From Rhodoferax sp. (GTDB taxonomy: Bacteria > Pseudomonadota > Gammaproteobacteria > Burkholderiales > Burkholderiaceae_C), in contig JAEMRG010000020.1 in NCBI GenBank assembly GCA_016463455.1, forward strand, positions 1-15,475: 15,475 nt of DNA, in the 5' to 3' direction. Positions 1 through 6,325 of the stretch are shown here, one piece after another; position 1 is the stretch's first letter, and every line of letters starts with the position of its first letter. The position numbers and the translations under genes are program-made. Under the pieces are notes generated by a model. The model saw nothing but the letters and a program-made list of their open reading frames with translations, was not told the DNA's origin and did no database searches.

Positions 1-293
1 TCCTGGCCTTCGCGAATCACGTCCTGGATGCGCGCCTGGCTAACCGAGACGCCTTCTTTGAAGTACTGTCGAGAGATTTCTTTGAAAGGCAAAAAGCCGT
101 GGCGGTCTTCGCCGTAATCCACAAAACAGGCTTCGAGCGAGGGCTCGACCCGGGTTACGACCGCTTTGTAAATATTGCCCTTGCGCTGTTCGCGCCCTTC
201 GATCTCGATTTCGTAGTCGAGTAGTTTTTGTCCATCCACAATCGCCAGGCGGCGTTCTTCTGCCTGGGTTGCGTTAATTAGCATCCGTTTCAT
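1..293 (-). CDS. rne: Ribonuclease E, N-terminal part (cut by window edge)
   Basis: Endoribonuclease that starts mRNA decay and processes rRNA and tRNA precursors. Reading the minus strand from the ATG at 293-291 gives about 97 residues beginning MKRMLINATQAEERRLAIVD. These continue into an S1-like RNA-binding region with GNIYKAVVTRVEPSLEACFV and DYGEDRHGFLPFKEIS, a strong match to the RNase E/G amino terminus. The long start with the ATQAEERRLA motif favours RNase E over RNase G. A good ribosome site, AAGGA, lies at 305-301 (minus strand), 7 nt before the ATG. The gene is transcribed divergently from rluC, the same arrangement as in E. coli. The rest of the gene lies outside the window, so the catalytic DNase I-like domain and the degradosome scaffold cannot be judged. 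Confidence 0.95.
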   Translation of the reverse strand, partial: MKRMLINATQAEERRLAIVDGQKLLDYEIEIEGREQRKGNIYKAVVTRVEPSLEACFVDYGEDRHGFLPFKEISRQYFKEGVSVSQARIQDVIREGQ

Positions 294-759
294 GCTGTGG
301 TCCTTTAATAGTTATCACCTGCCCAAATGGGGCAAACGATGCCTGGACGAACGGATTGAACTGTGGAGGAATTGCCGGAGAACTTCGCCTACACAAGGCG
401 ACGAAGCATAGGCGCAGGGATGGTGACGAGGGGATGCGCTTGGCGCTGGGCCAAGGTTATAAACAGCCGACGCGCGCCCAAGAACGGAACGCTAACGCTC
501 CGCAGGCACAGGTTTATCAGTTGCATCAACACAAACATCTCGTTGCATTCCGCCCCCAGAAAAATAGATCTGAGGGTTTGGGGTATTCCGATTCAGTGGT
601 TCAATTCGTAGGCTTGACCCCGTTGCGTGCCGGCCACCACACGCAGCTGAGCGGTGGTTTGCGGGCTATGCGGCAGGGCGGCATCGACCTTCTAGCGGGG
701 CTGTTTGCGGGGGTGTGGACTAAACTCCAACCAAATCAACCACTTACAGCAAGCCGCTA
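294..759 (-). promoter_or_regulatory. Long 5' leader of rne between rne and rluC, with several hairpins
   Basis: This 466-base gap holds no convincing gene; the open frame crossing it has no family resemblance. Read on the minus strand it would be the leader of rne. Small stem-loops visible in either strand: 385-390 with 396-401 (6 bp, 5-nt loop), 439-444 with 450-455 (6 bp, 5-nt loop), and 486-491 with 496-501 (6 bp including one G-T pair on the minus strand, 4-nt loop). In E. coli and Pseudomonas, long structured rne leaders let RNase E repress its own mRNA (established for those groups). That this leader does the same is inference, and I do not recognise the E. coli hp2 element here. Confidence 0.5.
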
Positions 760-1875
760 GTGAAACACATTATAGGGGTCAAACCCGAGGCGCCCGCCGA
801 TGGCCCGGCTAGCCCTGCCACACCGGCTGCGCAAAGACTGACGGTGAGCGAGGATGAGGCCGACCAGCGGCTGGACAATTACCTGATGCGCCAGCTCAAA
901 GGCGTGCCCAAGACGCATATTTACCGCATCATCCGCAGCGGCGAGGTGCGGGTGAACAAGGGCCGCGCGGGCGCCGATACCCGGGTGCAGGCTGGGGATG
1001 TGGTGCGACTGCCGCCAGTGCGGGTGTCTGAGCGGGCACAGGACAAGGCCGCCACCATGGCCGCACTATCGGCCCAAGCCGCGCCCAGCCGCAGCTTTAC
1101 CCTGGTGCATGAAGACGACGCTTTTTTGGCGCTGGACAAACCCGCGGGCGTGGCGGTACATGGCGGTTCGGGCGTGAGCTTTGGCGTCATCGAGCAGCTG
1201 CGCATGGCCAGGCCCCAAGCGCGCTTTTTGGAGTTGGTGCATCGCCTGGATCGGGAAACCAGCGGCATTTTGCTGGTCGCCAAAAAGCGCAGCGCGCTCA
1301 AAAACTTGCAGGAACAGTTCCGCCAACGCCAAACCGGTAAAACCTATTTGGCTTTGGTGTCGGGCGATTGGCCCGCCCATAAAAAAGTCTTGGACAAGCC
1401 GCTGCATAAATACTTATTGGATAGTGCGGATGGCACCGGCGACGGCGAGCGCCGCGTTAAAGTGGTTTCGCGTGACGACCCGGACGGCATGCCCTCGGTG
1501 ACCTTGGTGAAGGTGCTGGCGCGCAGCGCGCCAGGGGCGGCGCAGGCGATGAGCTTGTTGGCGGTGACCATCAAAACTGGTCGTACCCACCAGATTCGGG
1601 TGCACCTGGCGTCCGAAGGCTTGCCGATTGTGGGGGACGATAAATACGGCAATTTTGAGGACAACAAAGCCTGGGCGCGCTGCACGGTGCCGCTTAAGCG
1701 CATGTTTTTACATGCCTGGCGTTTGCAAATTGCCCATCCGGCCAATGGCGAGGACCTGCACTTGCACGCGCCGCTGGCTGCTGAACTGCTGCCTTTTTTA
1801 CAAGCGTGCCTGCCCGCTGCGCTTGCTACCATCGACGCTTTTGCCACCGCTGCCAAGCAGCCTAAAGCCCTATGA
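760..1875 (+). CDS. rluC: Ribosomal large subunit pseudouridine synthase, RluC type
   Basis: Converts specific uridines of 23S rRNA to pseudouridine (positions 955, 2504 and 2580 for E. coli RluC). The 371-residue protein has an N-terminal S4 RNA-binding domain (about residues 36-90, RLDNYLMRQLKGVPKTHIYR onward). It also has an RluA-type catalytic domain with LDKPAGVAVHGG (125-136) and HRLDRETSG (161-169), where Asp164 is the expected nucleophile. The RTHQIRVHLA motif follows. Position next to divergent rne supports RluC over RluD. The start used is GTG 760, which has no clear Shine-Dalgarno sequence; a GTG at 844 is in frame but would shorten the N-terminus into the S4 domain. Its stop overlaps the ATG of the next gene (ATGA), suggesting translational coupling. 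Confidence 0.93.
   Translation: MKHIIGVKPEAPADGPASPATPAAQRLTVSEDEADQRLDNYLMRQLKGVPKTHIYRIIRSGEVRVNKGRAGADTRVQAGDVVRLPPVRVSERAQDKAATMAALSAQAAPSRSFTLVHEDDAFLALDKPAGVAVHGGSGVSFGVIEQLRMARPQARFLELVHRLDRETSGILLVAKKRSALKNLQEQFRQRQTGKTYLALVSGDWPAHKKVLDKPLHKYLLDSADGTGDGERRVKVVSRDDPDGMPSVTLVKVLARSAPGAAQAMSLLAVTIKTGRTHQIRVHLASEGLPIVGDDKYGNFEDNKAWARCTVPLKRMFLHAWRLQIAHPANGEDLHLHAPLAAELLPFLQACLPAALATIDAFATAAKQPKAL
769..774 (-). promoter_or_regulatory. Candidate -10 box of the rne promoter
   Basis: The plus-strand sequence ATTATA is a perfect TATAAT on the minus strand, pointing at rne. It lies inside the first codons of rluC. No TTGACA-like -35 box is found at the usual distance (TTGACC lies only 2 nt upstream), so the promoter rests on the -10 box alone. 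If used, it gives a leader of about 470 nt. Confidence 0.35.
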
Positions 1876-2540
1876 ATTCTGGTTCCAAGCGCCGTTTTGA
1901 CCTGATCGCTTTCGATTGGGATGGCACCCTGTTTGACTCGACGGCCATCATCGTGCGCTCCATCCAGGGCGCGGTGCGCGATGTGGGTGGTAGCGTACCC
2001 AGCGACAAGGACGCCGCCTACGTGATCGGTTTAGGCCTGGGCCAGGCTTTGGCGCACGCGGCGCCGGATGTGCCCAAGGATAAATACCCCTTGTTAGGTG
2101 AACGCTACAAACACCACTACGGTCGCGAGCAGGATCAGATCACCTTGTTCCCCGGAGTACTGGAGATGCTGGCCGAATTGAAAGCACGCCAGTATTGGCT
2201 GACGGTGGCCACCGGCAAAAGCCGTTGGGGGCTGGACCAGGCCTTGGCGCATGTGGAGCTGAAAGACCTGTTCCACGCCAGCCGCACCGCTGATGAAACG
2301 GCCGGCAAGCCGCATCCACGCATGCTGCATGAGTTGATGGCGGAAATGGGTGTGTCGCCCGAGCGCACTTTGATGGTGGGCGATACCACCCACGACTTGC
2401 AACTGGCGGCCAATGCCGGCTGCGCCAGCGTGGGTGTCAACTACGGGGCCCATGACGCCAGCGCCTTGGCAGCACTCAAGCCCTTGTATATTGCCGATTC
2501 GGCCCAGAGCCTGCACCGCTGGATGCTGGAAAACGCTTGA
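1872..2540 (+). CDS. HAD-family hydrolase, phosphoglycolate phosphatase-like
   Basis: A 222-residue haloacid dehalogenase-like phosphatase with all four motifs. Motif I is DWDGTLFDS with Asp15 (nucleophile) and Asp17. Motif II is the Thr in TVATGKS (about 111-117). Motif III is Lys146 in GKPHP. Motif IV is VGDTTHD with Asp171 and Asp175. A cap domain of about 80 residues lies between motifs I and II, as in Gph/PGMB-like phosphatases. Substrate cannot be read from sequence; phosphoglycolate, a pyrimidine nucleotide or another small phosphate ester are all possible. The gene overlaps rluC by 4 bases at its start and the Rieske gene at its end, so it probably shares an mRNA with both. No Shine-Dalgarno sequence is visible, consistent with coupling to rluC. 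Confidence 0.88.
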   Translation: MNSGSKRRFDLIAFDWDGTLFDSTAIIVRSIQGAVRDVGGSVPSDKDAAYVIGLGLGQALAHAAPDVPKDKYPLLGERYKHHYGREQDQITLFPGVLEMLAELKARQYWLTVATGKSRWGLDQALAHVELKDLFHASRTADETAGKPHPRMLHELMAEMGVSPERTLMVGDTTHDLQLAANAGCASVGVNYGAHDASALAALKPLYIADSAQSLHRWMLENA

Positions 2541-2911
2541 CGCGCAGGCTGATCCCGCTGTGTCATTCTGCCGACCTGCAAGAAGGTGGTCTGGCGGTGC
2601 CCTTTGACGTCTTGTACCAAGGGCAAAGTTGCTGGGCGTTTGCCATCCGCTTCAAGGGAGAAGTGCACGCTTACCTGAACCGCTGCAGCCACGTGGCCAT
2701 GGAAATGGACTTTCAGGCGAACCGTTTTTTTGATACCACCGGCCAGTGGTTGATTTGCGCCACCCATGGCGCGCTGTACGCACCCGATACCGGACGTTGC
2801 ATAAATGGCCCCTGCCGTGGCGCCTTGGTCAAAATTGCCCTCTTTGAGCAGGACGGCTTGGTAGGCTGGCATACTGGGACTCAATTACTACCGCAGACTA
2901 ATCTCCTATGA
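2537..2911 (+). CDS. Small Rieske [2Fe-2S] protein
   Basis: A 124-residue single-domain Rieske protein. The two cluster-binding motifs are complete: Cys50-x-His52 (RCSHVAM) and Cys74-x-x-His77 (CATHGALY), 22 residues apart, as in ferredoxin-type Rieske proteins. No membrane segment or oxygenase catalytic domain is present, so it is a soluble electron carrier or redox sensor of unknown partner. The start is TTG 2537 inside TTGA, overlapping the phosphatase stop; a weak GGA lies about 6 nt upstream. The end overlaps sppA (ATGA). Sandwiched between an HAD phosphatase and sppA, the gene follows a gene order I recall from Burkholderiales genomes, but the context does not reveal its redox partner. 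Confidence 0.88.
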   Translation: MTRRLIPLCHSADLQEGGLAVPFDVLYQGQSCWAFAIRFKGEVHAYLNRCSHVAMEMDFQANRFFDTTGQWLICATHGALYAPDTGRCINGPCRGALVKIALFEQDGLVGWHTGTQLLPQTNLL

Positions 2912-3933
2912 CAGAGCCCGTTTTTACCGATCCCGCAGCGCCCAAGTCCACGTCAGCGGACCCTTTAGCACAAGCGAACGATAGCCAGGCTGGCGCCGCC
3001 GGCTCAGCCTGGGAGCGTAGCTTCATCGAAAAATGGATGCAAGACAGCCTGACCGAGCAGCGCGCTGCGCGGCGCTGGAAATACGGCATGCGTCTGGCCT
3101 GGCTCGTGTTTTTTGCCGCGCTGATCTGGCTGGGCATAGACCGCACCGGCAGCATGCACAACGCCGACGTCACCCGAGCGCACACGGCGGTGGTGGAAAT
3201 CAAGGGCGAGATTGCCTCGGGCGCCGACGCCAGTGCCGAGGCGGTGATTTCGTCTCTACGCAGTGCGTTTGAGGACCCGGGCGCGCAAGCTGTGGTGTTG
3301 CTGATCAATTCGCCCGGCGGTAGCCCGGTACAGGCGGGCATCATGAATGACGAGATCCGACGTCTCAAGGCCTTGCACAAAAAGCCTGTGTATGTGGTGG
3401 TGGAAGAGACTTGTGCATCTGCGGCCTATTACATTGCGGTTGCCGCCGACCAAATATTTGTGGACAAGGCCAGCGTGGTGGGTAGCATCGGCGTATTGAT
3501 GGACGGTTTTGGTTTCACGGGCCTGATGGATAAGCTGGGCGTGGAGCGCCGCTTGATGACCGCAGGCCAGAACAAAGGCTTTCTCGACCCCTTTAGCCCG
3601 CAAACGGAAAAGCAAAAAGAATTCGCTCAGTCTATGCTGAATCAAATTCACCAGCAGTTCATTGGCGCTGTCAAAGCCGGGCGCGGAGACCGATTGAAAG
3701 AGACGCCGGAAACCTTTAGCGGCTTGTTCTGGACGGGCGAACAGGCGGTAAATATGGGGTTGGCAGATCAATTGGGGAACCTCGATTACGTGGCCCGTGA
3801 AGTCGTCAAAGCGCCTGAAATCATCGATTACACCCGTCGCGAAAACGTGGCCGAACGTTTGGTCAAGCGCTTTGGCGCGTCGATGGGCGAGTCTATGGCC
3901 AGCGGCTTGCGACTTGCGCCGGGCTTGCGATAG
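2908..3933 (+). CDS. sppA: S49-family signal peptide peptidase SppA (short form)
   Basis: Membrane-anchored serine protease that degrades leftover signal peptides. It has 341 residues, the short single-domain form as in Bacillus SppA rather than the duplicated E. coli form. An N-terminal cytoplasmic stretch (1-60) is followed by one membrane helix (about 62-77). The S49 domain begins at AVVEIKGEI (94-102) and includes LLINSPGGSP (131-140). The catalytic dyad is inferred as Ser171 (CASAAYYIA) and Lys223 (QNKGFLDPF); the 52-residue spacing equals that of the B. subtilis dyad Ser147/Lys199. The ATG overlaps the Rieske stop. It converges with the methylase gene across a 30-bp gap that has no clear terminator. 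Confidence 0.92.
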   Translation: MTEPVFTDPAAPKSTSADPLAQANDSQAGAAGSAWERSFIEKWMQDSLTEQRAARRWKYGMRLAWLVFFAALIWLGIDRTGSMHNADVTRAHTAVVEIKGEIASGADASAEAVISSLRSAFEDPGAQAVVLLINSPGGSPVQAGIMNDEIRRLKALHKKPVYVVVEETCASAAYYIAVAADQIFVDKASVVGSIGVLMDGFGFTGLMDKLGVERRLMTAGQNKGFLDPFSPQTEKQKEFAQSMLNQIHQQFIGAVKAGRGDRLKETPETFSGLFWTGEQAVNMGLADQLGNLDYVAREVVKAPEIIDYTRRENVAERLVKRFGASMGESMASGLRLAPGLR

Positions 3934-3963
3934 GCACTAGCCAGAATTGGCCGGCCTTTGGCC

Positions 3964-4746
3964 TTAAGGGCCGATGGCGAACACCGCAGGGGTCTGATTG
4001 TTCAGTGCCCAGCGTTCCCGCTTCCAGTCAGCGGGTGTGCCGCTGTAGTGGCGGCATTTCTCTAACGTTAAACCCATAGAAGTTGCCAGGCGCGTGCCCG
4101 CTTGCAGGACCTCCAACAGCGTGCGCAACAAGGCTTCGTTACGGTAGGGCGTTTCGATAAACATTTGCGTCTGCCCGGTCTTTAAGGCCAGCATTTCCAG
4201 GGCCTTGATGCGCTGGGCGCGCAAGGCCGGTTCGCTGGGCACATAGCCCACAAAGGCAAAGTTCTGCCCATTGAGGCCACTGGCCGCGAGCGCCAGCATC
4301 AGAGATACCGGGCCAATCAAAGCTTGGACTTCGACACCCAGTGTGTGGGCCGCGCGCACCACTGAGGCGCCCGGGTCGGCTATCGCCGGCATGCCCGCTT
4401 CGCTGAGTAAACCCATATCCAGACCCTGCAAAGCCGGCGCGAGCAAGCTACGCGCATCAAAGCCGACATCCCCTTTTTTATGGACCTCGCGCGGTAGTTC
4501 CTGTAATTGCTGCTCCTGAATACTGGCGCAAAGCGGGCTGACGTCGCCTATGCGTTTGAGAAAGGCGCGTGCGGATTTGGCGTTTTCGCAGACCCAGTGT
4601 TGCAGCGCTGCGGCGCGCACAATGGTCGCGTGTGGCAGCACCTCGTGCAATGGCCCCTGGCTGTCGCAGCCAAAATCTAAAGGCGTGGGGACCAGGTACA
4701 GCGTGCCCATGCGCTCTTGACGGTGCGGACTGGCGGGCGGTTTCAC
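3964..4746 (-). CDS. SAM-dependent methyltransferase of the tetrapyrrole methylase/RsmI family (COG0313-like)
   Basis: A 260-residue protein with hallmarks of the tetrapyrrole (corrin/porphyrin) methylase fold. LYLVPTPL near the start matches the N-terminal strand of RsmI. LSEAGMPAIADPG (114-126) is the SAM-binding region. GPVSLMLALAASGLNGQNFAFVGYVP (145-170, given here as family-typical positions) continues the fold. RsmI methylates 16S rRNA C1402, but this protein diverges from canonical RsmI: ENAKSAR (54-60) replaces the usual EDTR-type stretch and the KGRR segment after the GF/YxP motif is absent. It is therefore probably a paralogue with an unknown substrate. The start is GTG 4746, overlapping the maf stop (GTGA); an ATG at codon 13 (4710) is an alternative that begins closer to the conserved region. 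Confidence 0.82.
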   Translation of the reverse strand: MKPPASPHRQERMGTLYLVPTPLDFGCDSQGPLHEVLPHATIVRAAALQHWVCENAKSARAFLKRIGDVSPLCASIQEQQLQELPREVHKKGDVGFDARSLLAPALQGLDMGLLSEAGMPAIADPGASVVRAAHTLGVEVQALIGPVSLMLALAASGLNGQNFAFVGYVPSEPALRAQRIKALEMLALKTGQTQMFIETPYRNEALLRTLLEVLQAGTRLATSMGLTLEKCRHYSGTPADWKRERWALNNQTPAVFAIGP

Positions 4747-5345
4747 AAATGCCCTAACACCGGTAAGCCCGCACGGCCGAGGATGGCGCTCAGGCGTATC
4801 AAGGGCAGGCCAATGAGCGCGCTAGGGTCGTCGTTGTGGATGCTGTGCATCAAGGCAATACCCAAACCCTCGCTTTTGACACTGCCTGCGCAGTCATAGG
4901 GCTCCTCGGCACGCAGGTAAAAATCGAATTGCGCGTCCGATGCCTCGCGGTAGACCACACGCACCGGCACCAGCACCTCTTCGCAAAATCCGCTTTCCTT
5001 GCACAGCACCGCCATGGCAGTTTGGAACACCACGGTCTGGCCGCGCATGGCGCGCAACTGGCGGAGTGCATTTTCGTAATTGCCCGGCTTACCCAGGGCC
5101 TGGCCGTGCAAGTCGGCCACTTGGTCGCAGCCAATGACTACCGCATGGGGTGCCGCGTCGGCCACAGCTGCTGCCTTGGCCAGGGCCAGGCGGCTGGCCA
5201 GTGCCGCAGGGGTTTCGCCGATCCTTGCCGTTTCATCCACGCCGGGCGCCTGCACGGAAAAGGGCAGTTGCAGGCGCTCCAGCAGAGTTTGGCGATAGCG
5301 CGAGGTGGAGGCCAGAATCATGGCGCGGGGGGCGGAGCTTTGCAT
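4743..5345 (-). CDS. maf: Maf/YceF-type nucleotide pyrophosphatase
   Basis: A house-cleaning enzyme of the Maf family, which hydrolyses non-canonical or modified nucleoside triphosphates; the YceF branch acts on m7GTP (established for E. coli YceF). The 200-residue protein shows the N-terminal LASTSRYRQTLLERL (11-25), equivalent to the family SSxxR motif. It also shows VDE (36-38), the central GCDQVADLHGQALGKP (72-87, with Asp74 and Lys86), and a C-terminal EGLGIALMHSIHNDDPSALIG region (given by position, about 163-183). Position beside yceD-rpmF, as in E. coli, supports the YceF branch. Start ATG 5345; only a weak AAGAGA lies upstream. Divergent from yceD with 25 bp between the start codons, so any promoters must reach into the coding sequences. 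Followed by the methylase with a 4-base overlap. Confidence 0.92.
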   Translation of the reverse strand: MQSSAPRAMILASTSRYRQTLLERLQLPFSVQAPGVDETARIGETPAALASRLALAKAAAVADAAPHAVVIGCDQVADLHGQALGKPGNYENALRQLRAMRGQTVVFQTAMAVLCKESGFCEEVLVPVRVVYREASDAQFDFYLRAEEPYDCAGSVKSEGLGIALMHSIHNDDPSALIGLPLIRLSAILGRAGLPVLGHL

Positions 5346-5370
5346 GCACTGATTCTCTTACACTGCGGCC

Positions 5371-5913
5371 ATGCTTACTTCTAGCGCCCGTTACAAGCTA
5401 TCCATTACAGCCCTCGCGCTCGAGGCGGTTCCGCTGCAAGGCCAGTCTCCTTTGGCGCAACTACCTCGGCTGGCCGAGGAAGCGGTGCAGGGGGTGGCCG
5501 ATGGCATGGTGCATTTCCAGGCGCTCGGCAGCATGCGCGAGGACGCTGCGGGTAAGTCGGTGCCGTGGTTGCAGTTACAAGGGCAGGTGGATATTGAACT
5601 GGTGTGTCAGCGCTGCCTGGAGCCAGTGAGTACGCGGGTGCAATTTGACCGAGAATTTCGCTTTGTGGAATCCGAAGAGGCAGCCCTGGCGCAGGACGAG
5701 GATTCGCGTGAGGATTTGCTGGTCATTTCCCCCCAGTTTGACCTGCTCGAATTGGTCGAAGACGAGCTGCTGATGGCCTTGCCGGTTTCGCCTAAGCATG
5801 AAAAATGTCCTGGTGATCTGAAGCTGTCAACGGCAGACGCCGATTTTGAAGCTGAGGCCGAGCGCCCCAACCCCTTTGCCAAGCTGGCGCAGCTCAAGAC
5901 GCCTAAAAGCTGA
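5371..5913 (+). CDS. yceD: YceD family protein (DUF177), 23S rRNA accumulation factor
   Basis: A 180-residue member of the YceD/DUF177 family, nearly always encoded directly before rpmF, as here. E. coli YceD is needed for normal 23S rRNA accumulation (established there); the biochemical role is not settled. Recognisable parts are VCQRCLEP with Cys79 and Cys82 (81-85 region), the acidic block after FRFVESEE, DLLELVEDELLMALP (124-138), KHEKC (142-146), and the C-terminal NPFAKLAQLK (about 166-175). These are all typical of the family. The ATG at 5371 has no visible Shine-Dalgarno sequence. TACACT at 5359-5364 could act as a -10 box giving an almost leaderless message, but no -35 partner is evident. 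Confidence 0.9.
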   Translation: MLTSSARYKLSITALALEAVPLQGQSPLAQLPRLAEEAVQGVADGMVHFQALGSMREDAAGKSVPWLQLQGQVDIELVCQRCLEPVSTRVQFDREFRFVESEEAALAQDEDSREDLLVISPQFDLLELVEDELLMALPVSPKHEKCPGDLKLSTADADFEAEAERPNPFAKLAQLKTPKS

Positions 5914-5939
5914 GCGCTCGAACACATGCTGCCAGACGC

Positions 5940-5945
5940 TATAAT
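5940..5945 (+). promoter_or_regulatory. Candidate rpmF promoter (-10 box)
   Basis: A perfect TATAAT sits 26 bp after the yceD stop and 90 bp before the rpmF start. The -35 region is poor (CTCGAA at 5917-5922, 17 bp upstream). A promoter before rpmF that also serves plsX-fab is known in E. coli. The predicted leader is about 84 nt and contains a weak hairpin, 5956-5960 with 5966-5970 (two wobble pairs), directly followed by six T at 5971-5976. Confidence 0.55.
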
Positions 5946-6035
5946 GGAAGGCTTGGGTGCAAACAGTGCCTTTTTTACCATTCGATTAACCGACGGTGCT
6001 GCCTCGCCTGCAGCCGATTTGACCAGGAGCCAACC

Positions 6036-6218
6036 ATGGCAGTTCAGCAAAACAAAAAGTCCCCCTCCAAGCGCGGCATGCACCGTTCGCACAATGCGCT
6101 GGTCGTGCCCGGCATTGCGGTGGAGCCAACCACCGGCGAAATCCATTTGCGCCACCACATCAGCCCGACCGGCTTTTACCGTGGCCGCAAAGTCCTCAAG
6201 ACAAAATCAGAAGCCTGA
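6036..6218 (+). CDS. rpmF: 50S ribosomal protein L32
   Basis: A 60-residue ribosomal protein of the large subunit. It matches L32 along its full length: N-terminal MAVQQNKKSPSKRGMHRSHN, then GEIHLRHHISPTGFYRGRKV. It lacks the four zinc-binding cysteines found in some L32 proteins, so it is the zinc-free form, as in E. coli. A strong Shine-Dalgarno AGGAG lies at 6025-6029, 6 nt before the ATG, fitting a highly expressed ribosomal gene. It is preceded by yceD and a TATAAT promoter and followed by an intrinsic terminator. It is therefore partly insulated from plsX and the fab genes, although the gene order of the rpmF-plsX-fab cluster is conserved. Confidence 0.97.
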   Translation: MAVQQNKKSPSKRGMHRSHNALVVPGIAVEPTTGEIHLRHHISPTGFYRGRKVLKTKSEA

Positions 6219-6276
6219 CCCGCGCGGGTCGGCCTCAAGCCCGAAGCTGCATCGTCTGTAGCCTCGGGCTTTTTTC
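6217..6276 (+). terminator. Palindrome plus intrinsic terminator after rpmF
   Basis: Two elements follow the rpmF stop. First, a perfect 14-bp palindrome GACCCGCGCGGGTC at 6217-6230 overlaps the stop codon. Second, AAGCCCGA (6237-6244) pairs with TCGGGCTT (6264-6271) in an 8-bp stem whose 3' arm runs into six T at 6270-6275. The 19-nt loop can pair further (GCT with AGC). The T-run makes it a rho-independent terminator, perhaps partial, as plsX-fab lie downstream without an obvious promoter of their own. Confidence 0.75.
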
Positions 6277-6325
6277 TTGTCCACGTGCTTAGCTCCGTGA
6301 ATCCACTTCATCCCCTGCACGCTGC

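Noticed and set aside
356..760. 134-codon plus-strand open frame ending at the rluC start
   Set aside because: Overlaps the rne leader, has no ribosome site and resembles no family; coding is unlikely.
3934..3972. Bidirectional terminator between sppA and the methylase gene
   Set aside because: GGCC-rich short repeats and an 8-bp CCTTAAGG palindrome are present, but there is no stem of useful length with a T-run on either strand.
4836..5384. 182-codon plus-strand open frame opposite maf
   Set aside because: Antisense to a gene with clear Maf motifs, and it would run into the yceD start; no family features.
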